Assembly (NCBI RefSeq): GCF_003967015.1
Contig: NZ_AP017560.1
Span: 2,852,001-2,916,000, forward strand
DNA from: Pseudanabaena sp. ABRG5-3
Lineage (GTDB): Bacteria; Cyanobacteriota; Cyanobacteriia; Pseudanabaenales; Pseudanabaenaceae
Direction: 5' to 3'
DNA: 64,000 bases
Shown one piece after another: positions 25,423 through 32,505 of the stretch (the first letter of the stretch is position 1; the number at the start of each line of letters is the position of its first letter). The notes beneath the pieces were generated by a model that saw only the letters and a list, made by a program, of their open reading frames with translations, was not told where the DNA came from and searched no databases. The translations under genes and the position numbers were made by a program.

Positions 25423-25453
25423 AAAAGAAGCCTCGCAATGCGAGGCTTCTTTT
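25423..25453. terminator. gene-end hairpin
   Basis: Arms of 14 bp (AAAAGAAGCCTCGC) with loop AAT, at the 3' end of the minus-strand flavoprotein gene. It ends in a T-run on both strands. Confidence 0.75.
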
Positions 25454-26463
25454 TAAACCGTAGTAGGAACTTTGATGTTTTCTTCCCATTTGCGAGGAGA
25501 ACTAGCACGGCGTATATTTCGCCAAATTTGAGTTGCGGCTAAGGTTCCATCCGCTACAGCGATCGAAACTTGATTCAAACCTTTCTTCAAATCGCCGAGG
25601 GCAAAAATGCGATCGTGGCTAGTCTTACACATATCATTAGTCACAAGATTCTGTCCATCATATTCCAATCCCTCAATGCCTTTGAGATATTGATTGTGGT
25701 AAACAGAACCCATACCCACTAAGCCAGTGGTAGCTTCCACAATTGTGCCATCGGTAAGTTCCACACCACTGAGTTGATGATTTTCACCGTGGAATTTAGC
25801 GATCGGGGCTTCGTACAATGGATAGCCATGCTCTGCAAGCTTCTGTTTGGTTTTATCACTGACTTCACATAAGCCATGAGTCAAAACAGAGATATAGGGA
25901 GTGAACCAGTTCAAGACAAAAGCTGCACCAATTTGTCCTTCTGTATTCGCAATCAAAACTGCCTTCTGATCCCACATATCAAAACCATCACAGATCATGC
26001 AGACATGAAGCGTGTAACCTGCATAATCATAGACATTCTGCATATCTTCTAACTGGGGCAGATTGTCGATAATTCCTGAAGCGGCAACCAAATACTTACT
26101 ACGGAATACAGGATAAATACTGTTAGTTTTGCCAACCTTTACTTTCACAGCAAAGGTTTCGCCTTCATCGACGACTTCTTCCACATAGCCGCGCAAATGA
26201 TCGGCTCCCCAATCCAGAGCGGTCTTTGTACCATGATTTAAAATGTCGCGACCGGGGGTGGTGGGGTCAAGTCCGACATAGTTACGCAAATCTTGCATCC
26301 ATAGCGATCGCCCTTTACCTTTTTCGACAATTAGGCACTTTAGACCATAGCGAGCAAGATAGATTGCTGCCGATAGTCCACCCATACCTCCGCCCACAAC
26401 GATCGCATCGTAGACAGTATCAAGGCGCTCGTTTAGATTTTTACTAGAGAGTTTCATAGCCAC
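25453..26463 (-). CDS. thioredoxin-reductase-like flavoprotein (DDOR-like)
   Basis: 336 residues. FAD motif VVGGGMGGLSAAIYLARYG (about 22-40), a disulfide pair CMIC (HVCMICDGF, about residue 155-160) and the C-terminal FAD motif FALGDLKKGLNQVSIAVADG. Where NADPH-thioredoxin reductases have GxGxSA, this protein has LIANTEGQIGAAFV, without the NADPH glycine pattern. That fits the diflavin disulfide oxidoreductase (DDOR) branch described in cyanobacteria better than NTR. It lies next to a peroxiredoxin gene on the same strand and may belong to the same oxidative-stress function. Electron donor unknown. Confidence 0.75.
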   Translation of the reverse strand: MAMKLSSKNLNERLDTVYDAIVVGGGMGGLSAAIYLARYGLKCLIVEKGKGRSLWMQDLRNYVGLDPTTPGRDILNHGTKTALDWGADHLRGYVEEVVDEGETFAVKVKVGKTNSIYPVFRSKYLVAASGIIDNLPQLEDMQNVYDYAGYTLHVCMICDGFDMWDQKAVLIANTEGQIGAAFVLNWFTPYISVLTHGLCEVSDKTKQKLAEHGYPLYEAPIAKFHGENHQLSGVELTDGTIVEATTGLVGMGSVYHNQYLKGIEGLEYDGQNLVTNDMCKTSHDRIFALGDLKKGLNQVSIAVADGTLAATQIWRNIRRASSPRKWEENIKVPTTV

Positions 26464-26487
26464 CCCATTTAAATTTTGTTGATTAAA

Positions 26488-26520
26488 AATAGAAAAGTGC
26501 GCTCAGCGCACTTTTCTATT
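26488..26520. terminator. hairpin in outermost tandem copy
   Basis: Arms of 15 bp (AATAGAAAAGTGCGC) with loop TCA. It stands between the flavoprotein start and the prx gene end. Confidence 0.55.
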
Positions 26521-26619
26521 CTAGAGATTAGCCTTCAAATGCTCTGCTCATTAAAATAGAAAAATGTATTAGAATCACCTTTCTATTTTAGAGATTAGCC
26601 TTCAAATGCTCTGCTCATT

Positions 26620-26656
26620 AAAATAGAAAAGTGTGCTTCACACACTTTTCTATTTT
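26620..26656. terminator. hairpin after peroxiredoxin gene
   Basis: Arms of 16 bp (AAAATAGAAAAGTGTG) with loop CTTCA, 5 bp past the prx stop codon. The middle copy, around 26550-26588, has lost perfect pairing. Confidence 0.7.
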
Positions 26657-26661
26657 TATAA

Positions 26662-27234
26662 TTAGCCTTCAAATGCTAAGCGAGGAGCAGATACACCAGC
26701 AGGTGCAGCACCCTTCAAGTAAGCCAAGACGGTATCAGCGTCAGAAACTTCAAAAGGATCATCACCAGCGTTATCGCCAAAACCAGGCTCAACGAAAAGC
26801 TTCTCGATCTTGCGATCGTTGATTACGGCTGCATAGCGCCAAGAACGGAAACCAAAACCGATGTTGGACTTATCAACTAGGAAACCAAGCTTGCGGGTAA
26901 ATTCACCATTACCATCGGGTAGCAAGAATACCTTCTTAGCACCAATTTCCTTGCCCCACTTGAACATAACGAAAGCATCGTTTACAGAAACACAGATAAC
27001 TTCGTCAACGCCCAAAGCTTTGAATTCATCATAAAGCTCTTCGTAGCGAGGTAAGTGATTAGAAGAGCAGGTAGGAGTAAATGCACCAGGTAAAGAGAAA
27101 AGTACTACCTTCTTACCACCAAACAGATCGTCAGTGGTGCGATCTTGCCAACGATAAGGATTAGGACCACCTACGGACTCGTCACGTACACGGGTCTTAA
27201 ATACTACATTTGGTACGGTGTCAATAACTGCCAT
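26662..27234 (-). CDS. type II peroxiredoxin
   Basis: 190 residues from the ATG at 27234; an upstream TTG at 27255 is less likely because the family begins MxVIDxVPNVVFKTR. The peroxidatic Cys56 is in LPGAFTPTCSSNH and a second Cys81 (VDEVICVSVND) is at the resolving position of PrxII proteins. It reduces peroxides with thiol reductants. The C-terminal tail AAPAGVSAPRLAFEG is not part of the catalytic core. It is divergent from perR with a PerR-type operator between; the same pairing exists in Synechocystis (slr1738/sll1621). Its 3' end is tandemly duplicated downstream. Confidence 0.92.
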   Translation of the reverse strand: MAVIDTVPNVVFKTRVRDESVGGPNPYRWQDRTTDDLFGGKKVVLFSLPGAFTPTCSSNHLPRYEELYDEFKALGVDEVICVSVNDAFVMFKWGKEIGAKKVFLLPDGNGEFTRKLGFLVDKSNIGFGFRSWRYAAVINDRKIEKLFVEPGFGDNAGDDPFEVSDADTVLAYLKGAAPAGVSAPRLAFEG

Positions 27235-27265
27235 GTTTTTAGTTGGTTGTTTCAATAGACTTATC

Positions 27266-27280
27266 TAAGAATAATTCTTA
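27266..27280. promoter_or_regulatory. PerR/Fur-type operator (7-1-7)
   Basis: TAAGAATAATTCTTA is a perfect 7-1-7 palindrome located 32 bp upstream of the peroxiredoxin ATG in the perR-prx intergenic region, as expected for a Fur-family box. Binding by the PerR protein is inferred. Confidence 0.75.
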
Positions 27281-27412
27281 TTTAGAAATTAGTCAATAGC
27301 TATAGGCATTCAATTATTAGAAAAAGTTTAATAAATTTGTCGTTCCTAAATAGGGGTGTTATGATTGTGTCCTAGACAACTAAGACTTTAGTTAAAACTT
27401 TCAGATTAGATC

Positions 27413-27832
27413 ATGCAAAAGCAAGCGGATAGGGTTGTCCAAATACTGAAATCAAAGGGGTTGCGTGTTACACCCCAGCGTTTTGCTGTATATGCAAACC
27501 TGCTCGATCGCCAAGATCACCCTACTGCTGAGCAAATCTTGAACGATCTCAACCAAAATGCGCCTACTTCTTCACAGGCAACGGTTTATCTGTCGCTGCA
27601 AACTTTGCGAGATGCAGGACTCGTGCGCGAGGTGCTACTAGAGCAAGGCGTATGTCGCTATGATGCCAATGTGGAGCCGCATCACCACTTCCGATGCAAA
27701 TGCTGTGGTGAAATTGAAGACATTGAGTGGGAAGCTTTTTCAGGTTTAGGATTTAATCAAATTCGTGCAGGACTAAAAGTTGATAACTATGAAGTGACGG
27801 TTAGCGGTATATGCGATCGCTGCAATCAATAA
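27413..27832 (+). CDS. perR: peroxide-responsive repressor PerR (Fur family)
   Basis: 139 residues. Winged-helix DNA-binding domain (residues 1-80: GLRVTPQRFAVYANLL, SSQATVYLSLQTL). His36, Asp84, His90, His92 and Asp103 fall exactly one position before the metal-sensing ligands of B. subtilis PerR (H37, D85, H91, H93, D104), and CxxC pairs at 95/98 and 134/137 form the structural zinc site. Asp rather than Glu at the key position favours PerR over Fur. It would be inactivated by Fe-dependent His oxidation on H2O2 exposure. It likely represses the divergent prx gene. Confidence 0.9.
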   Translation: MQKQADRVVQILKSKGLRVTPQRFAVYANLLDRQDHPTAEQILNDLNQNAPTSSQATVYLSLQTLRDAGLVREVLLEQGVCRYDANVEPHHHFRCKCCGEIEDIEWEAFSGLGFNQIRAGLKVDNYEVTVSGICDRCNQ

Positions 27833-27837
27833 TTTCA

Positions 27838-27872
27838 TTAAAAAAGGAGTGCGTTACGCACTCCTTTTTTAA
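27838..27872. terminator. bidirectional terminator hairpin
   Basis: Arms of 16 bp (TTAAAAAAGGAGTGCG) with loop TTA, between perR and the convergent DUF948 gene; the right arm includes the latter's stop codon. Confidence 0.8.
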
Positions 27873-28411
27873 TCTTCTGAATTTAAATCACCCATAAATC
27901 CCTCAGAACGGATGTCATCGGGCGTAATCAGTCTGCCTTGATTAGCAATATCCTCTTCATCATCTATAGAGGAACTACCTAAATCGCGAATAGATTGGTT
28001 ATTGCCACGTAGGTTTTCCTGATAAGTCTCTTTGCGTCTTTGTCGAGGACGACGACCCAAAGATTTTAAACCTGCCTTAATACCAGCAAATGCACTTTTC
28101 GTAGCGATCGTCGCACTAGAGGCACTCTGACGCACGCCCTTAATACCATCATTTACCTGCTTCACTGCCTCACCTGCACTTTTTGCACCTTGATTTAGTT
28201 CATCACTTAACTCACTTAGCTCTAAACCAGTCATCCGAATGGCTTCAAGGGTAGCAGGTAACTCTCTAGTTAAAGTATCGGCAAGACGAATAATGCTATT
28301 AGCAGCTTTTGCTAACTCTTGAAATGTGGGAATTGCCGTGAGCAAAAGAATTGTCAGGCAAACGACCACTAATAAAAAGGATAAACCTAGCAGGAAGATA
28401 GCTTCTGACAT
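27869..28411 (-). CDS. DUF948 domain protein
   Basis: 180 residues. An N-terminal membrane helix (FLLGLSFLLVVVCLTILLLTAI) is followed by a long amphipathic helical region with heptad Leu/Ile (LADTLTRELPATLEAIRMT) and a Ser/Gly/Ala stretch (INDGIKGVRQSAS), then a charged, disordered tail. This is the DUF948 layout found across bacteria and thought to act at the cell envelope. It forms a three-gene cluster with the YtxH-type and membrane proteins upstream. Function unknown. Confidence 0.75.
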   Translation of the reverse strand: MSEAIFLLGLSFLLVVVCLTILLLTAIPTFQELAKAANSIIRLADTLTRELPATLEAIRMTGLELSELSDELNQGAKSAGEAVKQVNDGIKGVRQSASSATIATKSAFAGIKAGLKSLGRRPRQRRKETYQENLRGNNQSIRDLGSSSIDDEEDIANQGRLITPDDIRSEGFMGDLNSED

Positions 28412-28454
28412 AATTTCTTATAAGTGCTTGCCTTAGTACTCGCTTTTTAAATGT

Positions 28455-28817
28455 CTACTCTTCATCTTCAACGGGCATATCATCTATAGAAATAGATGAA
28501 TTATTTGATGTATTTCCTATAGACAGTACTAATTCATCTTGGAGCTTTCGACTTGCCTCTTGCCCAGTAGCGATCGCCTCTTGCAATCTTATCAATGCCT
28601 CATCAATAGTTCGTTGAGCCTGTATGGTTAGGCGATCGGCTTGATACTGTACATTAGCTCCTACTTCCTCCGCTAGTTTGGGTAGATCTTTAGCAGATCG
28701 CTTTAAAACCTGACGGGTTTCCTTGCCTGAACGGGGTGCAAATAAAATACCCACAGCCGTACCGATCGCAGTACCGACAATCAATCCACCAAAAAATTTA
28801 CCTGCGCCGTTTGACAT
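28455..28817 (-). CDS. YtxH-like membrane-anchored protein
   Basis: 120 residues. The start GKFFGGLIVGTAIGTAVGILFAPRSGKETR is the YtxH signature: a glycine-rich membrane helix followed by FAPxSGxExR. The rest is an amphipathic helix rich in Ala, Gln and Glu, with a short acidic tail. YtxH proteins are general-stress or envelope proteins of unknown biochemistry. Its start codon overlaps the end of the next upstream gene by 20 bp, so the two are translationally coupled. Confidence 0.8.
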   Translation of the reverse strand: MSNGAGKFFGGLIVGTAIGTAVGILFAPRSGKETRQVLKRSAKDLPKLAEEVGANVQYQADRLTIQAQRTIDEALIRLQEAIATGQEASRKLQDELVLSIGNTSNNSSISIDDMPVEDEE

Positions 28818-29196
28818 TATGCTTGCTCCCTGACGACTTGCTGCCTGACGACCTATGACTTGATTTGTTATTTAGAGAGTTTGACGCACCTTTGCTAGAC
28901 TTTTGCCAACGACTCCCTAAAAAGGATACACCACGCCCAAGCATAGACAATAATTTCCGAATTCTTTCTAGCTGCATTTGCAATTTTTGATATTGCTCTC
29001 GCAGAGATCCCACACCACCACGCGCAACCTCAAGACTGGGGGAAGAGACCTGTAAACCACTTTGGCAAGCTTCTGTCCAACCATCTACAGTTTTTACAGT
29101 GGCAGTCAGTGCTTTTTTGAGCATCCAAACCTGCCATGCTGCCCATAGCAATCCTGCACTAAGTATTAACTGTAAGGCGATCGCAATCCAAATCAT
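28798..29196 (-). CDS. small membrane protein upstream of YtxH gene
   Basis: 132 residues: an N-terminal membrane helix (IWIAIALQLILSAGLLWAAWQVWML) followed by a helix with coiled-coil pattern (LREQYQKLQMQLERIRKLL) and a Ser/Lys/Arg-rich basic tail (SSHRSSGSKSSGSKHNVKRR) that might bind nucleic acid, phospholipid or acidic protein. No family is recognised. It is the first gene of the envelope cluster and overlaps the YtxH gene by 20 bp. Confidence 0.65.
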   Translation of the reverse strand: MIWIAIALQLILSAGLLWAAWQVWMLKKALTATVKTVDGWTEACQSGLQVSSPSLEVARGGVGSLREQYQKLQMQLERIRKLLSMLGRGVSFLGSRWQKSSKGASNSLNNKSSHRSSGSKSSGSKHNVKRRR

Positions 29197-29349
29197 TTTT
29201 TTAACAAGAACCCATAGGACGTTTAAGATTTGTAATATAAGAAAAAAAGTAACATATGCTTCTTTTTTTATCTGATTTTTTGTGTGGTTTGTTTTTACCG
29301 ATTTTTTAACCGTTGGTATTTATAACAGCTTTCAATTCTATGAGGAGTA

Positions 29350-29398
29350 TATAGCAATCCTATCTAACTGGTGATCCCAGGGTTATCTAATTGCTATA
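29350..29398. repeat. short inverted-repeat element with TATAGC ends
   Basis: A 49-bp segment with TATAGCAAT at the left and ATTGCTATA at the right. It lies in the otherwise gene-free stretch 29197-29554, where I see nothing else apart from AT-rich promoter-like sequence before the FHA gene. It shares its ends with elements at 11344 and 61834. Confidence 0.4.
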
Positions 29399-29554
29399 AA
29401 AAGGGTAGAATATTCATAGATTTTGCTTAATCTAAATTCAGTTTCTGCTAGTGACAGAATATGTCAGCAAAAGCCATGAATCTGGAAAAGGAACTCAAAA
29501 TTTATTAAACACGTCTCACAATATATAAATAGGTTATATTGGCAATTGATTGAG

Positions 29555-30271
29555 ATGCACACAACAAAGTTGTCTAACGGTTCAGTGACCCTTCTACACC
29601 CACACCCCTATCTAATTGTTCATGCTGATGAGGGGCAGCAGATGATTCCGCTTATCAACGCAGATTTTTGGACGATTGGGAGGGGCTATGATAACTCAAT
29701 TGTACTAACAGATAAATGGGTTTCGCGCTATCACGCCACATTGCAAATTGTCGGCGCTTCCAAAAATGATGGATTTGACTCATCTATGAGAGGTGATTCC
29801 AAGCCACGCACGACTAACAATGAGTCAGGTAGTTTCTATCTAGTAGATTTTGGTAGTCGTAATGGATCGTTCATGCGGGGACAGAGAATTACCTTCCCAA
29901 TTTTGCTAAAAAGTGGCGATCGTATGACCATTGGCAAAACTGATATTGATTTCTTCTCACCTCACAAACGTGAACCTCACCGCACTCCCAGTGAGCATAT
30001 GCGGTTATTCCATCAGCCCACTGCACCTGTCTCCCGCACTACCCTTACGCCTTCTGAGGAGCGTGTATTTTGGCAGGTAGTCCAGGGCTTTACCAACAAA
30101 GAAATTGGTAAGCGTCTCCAAATTAGTCCACGCACAGTCCAAACTCACCTCAGCAGCATCATGACTAAACTGAATTTGGAAAATCGTTCTCAGATTGTGC
30201 GCTACGCCTTTGAGCAAAGCTATCGTCCTAACGCAGATAGCGCCGCCGATAATACAGATTTAAACAATTAA
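29555..30271 (+). CDS. FHA-domain LuxR-type transcription regulator
   Basis: 238 residues from the ATG at 29555; a TTG three codons earlier is possible. An FHA domain (about 25-135) shows the core IGRGYDNSIVLTDKWVSRYHATL and FGSRNGSFMRGQRI, binding phosphothreonine peptides. The C-terminal LuxR helix-turn-helix reads LTPSEERVFWQVVQGFTNKE, then IGKRLQISPRTVQTHLSSI. The FHA-LuxR fusion makes it a transcription factor regulated by a Ser/Thr kinase. Target unknown. A pair of terminator hairpins follows. Confidence 0.88.
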   Translation: MHTTKLSNGSVTLLHPHPYLIVHADEGQQMIPLINADFWTIGRGYDNSIVLTDKWVSRYHATLQIVGASKNDGFDSSMRGDSKPRTTNNESGSFYLVDFGSRNGSFMRGQRITFPILLKSGDRMTIGKTDIDFFSPHKREPHRTPSEHMRLFHQPTAPVSRTTLTPSEERVFWQVVQGFTNKEIGKRLQISPRTVQTHLSSIMTKLNLENRSQIVRYAFEQSYRPNADSAADNTDLNN

Positions 30272-30278
30272 ACAATTA

Positions 30279-30313
30279 AAAAAAAGGAGAGTGCAATGCA
30301 TTCTCCTTTTTTT
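30279..30313. terminator. terminator hairpin, first of two
   Basis: Stem GGAGAGTGC/GCATTCTCC with loop AAT, flanked by an A-run and a T-run. The T-run is shared with the next hairpin. Confidence 0.75.
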
Positions 30314-30377
30314 AACAACATAAACTGCCAAAAAGATTGCTTCGCAATCTTTTTGGCAGTTTATGTTGTTAAAAAAA
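30307..30377. terminator. very long perfect hairpin, second of two
   Basis: Perfect 34-bp arms (TTTTTTTAACAACATAAACT and onward to GATTGC) with loop TTC. It is the longest perfect stem in the window; its left arm overlaps the T-run of the previous terminator. Between here and 30480 no gene is visible. Confidence 0.75.
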
Positions 30378-30480
30378 GCGCAAAGAGCTGTAATTGTTAA
30401 GAAAGAACCTATAAGCTACTTTCTGCTTCTTGGGTTCAGACTAAAATATACAAGTCATCATTCTTTCAGATATTGAAACC

Positions 30481-30606
30481 ATGCTCGATCTCAAAGTTAT
30501 TTTGCCTGTTCTAACGATCGTCTTTACCATTAGCTGTCTATTTTTCGGCACTCGTAATGGGTTTTACGACACCGACAAATATCACGGCAATGGTTCTGCC
30601 CATTAA
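30481..30606 (+). CDS. 41-residue single-helix membrane protein
   Basis: ATG to TAA encodes MLDLKVILPVLTIVFTISCL, then FFGTRNGFYDTDKYHGNGSAH. One membrane helix is followed by a short hydrophilic tail. The size and tail suggest a small subunit of a photosynthetic complex; NdhP of the NDH-1 complex is one candidate, but I am not sure of this. A strong terminator follows directly, which supports a real gene. Confidence 0.65.
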   Translation: MLDLKVILPVLTIVFTISCLFFGTRNGFYDTDKYHGNGSAH

Positions 30607-30641
30607 AAAATAAGGCGGTGCTTCGCACCGCCTTATTTTTT
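30605..30641. terminator. terminator hairpin
   Basis: Arms of 17 bp (AAAAAATAAGGCGGTGC) with loop TTC, directly at the end of the 41-residue gene. Confidence 0.85.
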
Positions 30642-30938
30642 GTTTGCGTACAAAAATATGTGGTCAACATGTTAAGCTAGTCTGTCTGAAAGCTAATATC
30701 TCTAAAGAATTAGCGATCGCCATATATCCTACTCAGAGACTACTGAGAAACGGAAACCGCCTATGCAGTCGATCTGTCGAGTTAGCAAATACATTGCTCT
30801 CGATAAGTGGCGTAACCCCAGAGATGGGAATAACTAGGAATGCCCAATCGTGAGGTTGGGTACTCGCTCTCTAACTCCTAAGTGCGTTGATTGTCGGGTT
30901 TAGTCACGTCCACCTCAAAACACGTTCAAGTTTTTATC
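30642..30938 (+). other. structured-looking leader upstream of rpsO
   Basis: About 300 bp with no convincing protein gene. It includes GAAACGGAAACCGCC near 30748, CCCCAGAGATGGGAATAACT near 30815 and the stem CCCAA-TCGTGAGG-TTGGG near 30843. The sequence could be a long rpsO 5' UTR, a separate non-coding RNA, or the decayed end of an IS200/IS605-type element. Not recognised. Confidence 0.35.
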
Positions 30939-31208
30939 ATGGCACTTTTGCAAGAACGCAAGCTCGAAATTTTCTCCGAATACCAAAAACATCCTACCGA
31001 TACTGGTTCTTCTGATGTTCAGGTTGCATTGCTCACCGAGCGAGTCAACCAGTTGACCACTCACCTCAAGCTACATCCTAAGGACTTCTCTTCTCGTCGT
31101 AGTTTGCTCAAAATCATTGGTCAACGTAAGCGTTTGCTAGCTTATGTTCGTAATCAAGATCGCGCTCATTACAAGCAACTCATCCAAAGCTTGGGTGTAA
31201 GAGGCTAG
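30939..31208 (+). CDS. rpsO: 30S ribosomal protein S15
   Basis: 89 residues, the exact length of bacterial S15, starting at the ATG at 30939 (MALLQERKLEIFSEYQKHPT). The conserved DTGSSDVQVALLTERVNQLT, then HLKLHPKDFSSRRSLL and RKRLLAYVRN segments bind 16S rRNA helices 20-22. An upstream in-frame start would add 16 residues absent from the family. It is followed by the PAM68-like gene on the same strand, an arrangement I recall as conserved in cyanobacteria. Confidence 0.97.
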   Translation: MALLQERKLEIFSEYQKHPTDTGSSDVQVALLTERVNQLTTHLKLHPKDFSSRRSLLKIIGQRKRLLAYVRNQDRAHYKQLIQSLGVRG

Positions 31209-31215
31209 TTTTTAA

Positions 31216-31244
31216 ATAGTATTCGTGCAAAACACGAATACTAT
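31216..31244. terminator. hairpin between rpsO and PAM68 genes
   Basis: Arms of 12 bp (ATAGTATTCGTG) with loop CAAAA, no T-run after it; could attenuate rather than end transcription. Confidence 0.5.
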
Positions 31245-31276
31245 GACAACTTCTTTAGCGCTAGTGAGGAACAAAA

Positions 31277-31792
31277 GTGAGTAAGCCAACTGAACGTATC
31301 CCTTTCGAGCCAAATAATCGTAGTAAAAAAGCAAAAGCTAAGGAACCTAAAAAGCCCCCTGTTGCTCCTACTGCGGCAAATACAAGTAACTCGAAACCCA
31401 ACACAATTAGCAACACAACTACAAAATCATCCCCTAAGCGCAATGATTCTTTAGGTATTCCTGATGAAGTTAATCGTCGGATTGTTCGACGGGCAGCTTT
31501 ATTTTGTGGTATTCCTACAGGCTTAGGCATTAGTACCTTTGTCGTTAGCTACATCATTGTGAGCAGACACATATTTGATTTACCCACTTCCGCAGTGGTG
31601 CTAGTAAGTATGTTGTTTTTAGGTTTGGGAGTTGTCGGTCTCAGCTACGGTGCTATTTCCGCTTCTTGGGATGAGGGGCGCGTTGGTAGCTGGTGGGGCG
31701 GCGAAGAGTTTAGCAAAAACTTTGGGTATTTAAAGGAATCTTGGAAAGCACAACAGCAACTTGTCAAAGCTGGTCAGCAATCTAAAAAGTAA
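31277..31792 (+). CDS. PAM68-type photosystem II assembly factor
   Basis: 171 residues from a GTG start. A Lys/Pro/Asn-rich soluble N-terminus (residues 1-70) is followed by DEVNRRIVRRAALFCGIPTG, two membrane helices (about 75-97 and 105-128), and the strongly conserved YGAISASWDEGRVGSWWGGE. This is the PAM68/DUF3464 family: Sll0933 in Synechocystis and PAM68 in Arabidopsis act in early photosystem II assembly (CP47 handling) in the thylakoid. Linked to rpsO. Confidence 0.9.
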   Translation: MSKPTERIPFEPNNRSKKAKAKEPKKPPVAPTAANTSNSKPNTISNTTTKSSPKRNDSLGIPDEVNRRIVRRAALFCGIPTGLGISTFVVSYIIVSRHIFDLPTSAVVLVSMLFLGLGVVGLSYGAISASWDEGRVGSWWGGEEFSKNFGYLKESWKAQQQLVKAGQQSKK

Positions 31793-31798
31793 TCCCAA

Positions 31799-31841
31799 AA
31801 GTAAAAAGAAACCCGCACATAATGCGGGTTTCTTTTTACTT
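31799..31841. terminator. bidirectional terminator hairpin
   Basis: Arms of 19 bp (AAGTAAAAAGAAACCCGCA) with loop CATAA, between convergent genes; it includes the stop of the V4R gene. Confidence 0.8.
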
Positions 31842-32492
31842 GAGTAGCCTTTGCAAAATTGTCGCGTGATCTAGCCCTTCGTTCAGGAAGGAATCAACAA
31901 TTTGGAGTCTTTCGGGTAAGCCGATGATATAGGTGTTGTGACTAGCATCCAAGGATTCGCAGGTTGTTTGAACTGCTAATAACTCACGACCTGTTAAGCG
32001 GGTAAAAAATGAAGTGAGAATACCTGCCTCTAAATAACCTGTTGGTAGTGAATTACCAGCAATCTTACGGACATAGGGGGAATTGTAGGTCTTGATCAAA
32101 ATAAATCCTTGAGCTTGATGTTGCGGATCGAACTCAAATTTACCCCAGCCATGGGTTTTCCAACATTCTTTTAAGCTTTGAATGAAGGTGATCATATCCA
32201 TCTCAGCTAAGTTCTGGCAATAATATTCTTCAAGGGACTCAGTAAACCTTGTATAAAAGTTTTTGCCCCACCATTTACCACAGTTAAATAGCACTAGTCG
32301 CGATGCTTGTCCTGTCTCCTTGGCTAAGCCTGCATAGAGGGAAGAGATTAGAGTGTCAGGAACCGCTAATAGACGATCGCCTCGACGATTTTCTAATAGT
32401 CCAATTTCCAGATCTCCCTTAACATAGGCGTTGTAGTCAAAGAAATTGGCAGGGATGCGATTTTCTTTAATGAGATCGGCGACAGAAATCAT
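31836..32492 (-). CDS. V4R-domain protein (Slr0147-like)
   Basis: 218 residues. A 4-vinyl-reductase (V4R) domain occupies about 90-205, seen in LAEMDMITFIQSLKECWKTHGWGKFEFD, then the Cys-containing sensor pattern of V4R (TTCESLDASHNTYIIGLPER). The start VADLIKENRIPANFFDYNAY fits the partner protein at 33389. V4R domains bind hydrophobic small molecules, possibly chlorophyll precursors. By order and type this corresponds to Slr0147 of the slr0144-slr0152 'PAP' operon needed for photosystem II assembly in Synechocystis. Last gene of the cluster. Confidence 0.8.
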   Translation of the reverse strand: MISVADLIKENRIPANFFDYNAYVKGDLEIGLLENRRGDRLLAVPDTLISSLYAGLAKETGQASRLVLFNCGKWWGKNFYTRFTESLEEYYCQNLAEMDMITFIQSLKECWKTHGWGKFEFDPQHQAQGFILIKTYNSPYVRKIAGNSLPTGYLEAGILTSFFTRLTGRELLAVQTTCESLDASHNTYIIGLPERLQIVDSFLNEGLDHATILQRLLK

Positions 32493-32505
32493 GTTGGTTA
32501 GTCTC

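Larger units (their letters stand above)
26482..26677. repeat. 67-bp tandem repeat made from the prx 3' end
   Basis: Three copies of a unit spaced 67 bp apart. Each contains ATTAGCCTTCAAATGCT, which in the innermost copy (26661-26677) is the last codons and stop of the peroxiredoxin gene, followed by a hairpin. The two outer copies are duplicated gene ends plus terminator, already diverged in the hairpin arms. Confidence 0.8.

Noticed and set aside
30644-30853. 69-residue plus-strand frame upstream of rpsO
   Set aside because: It shows no domain and has the composition of non-coding sequence; I considered a TnpB C-terminal remnant but could not support it.
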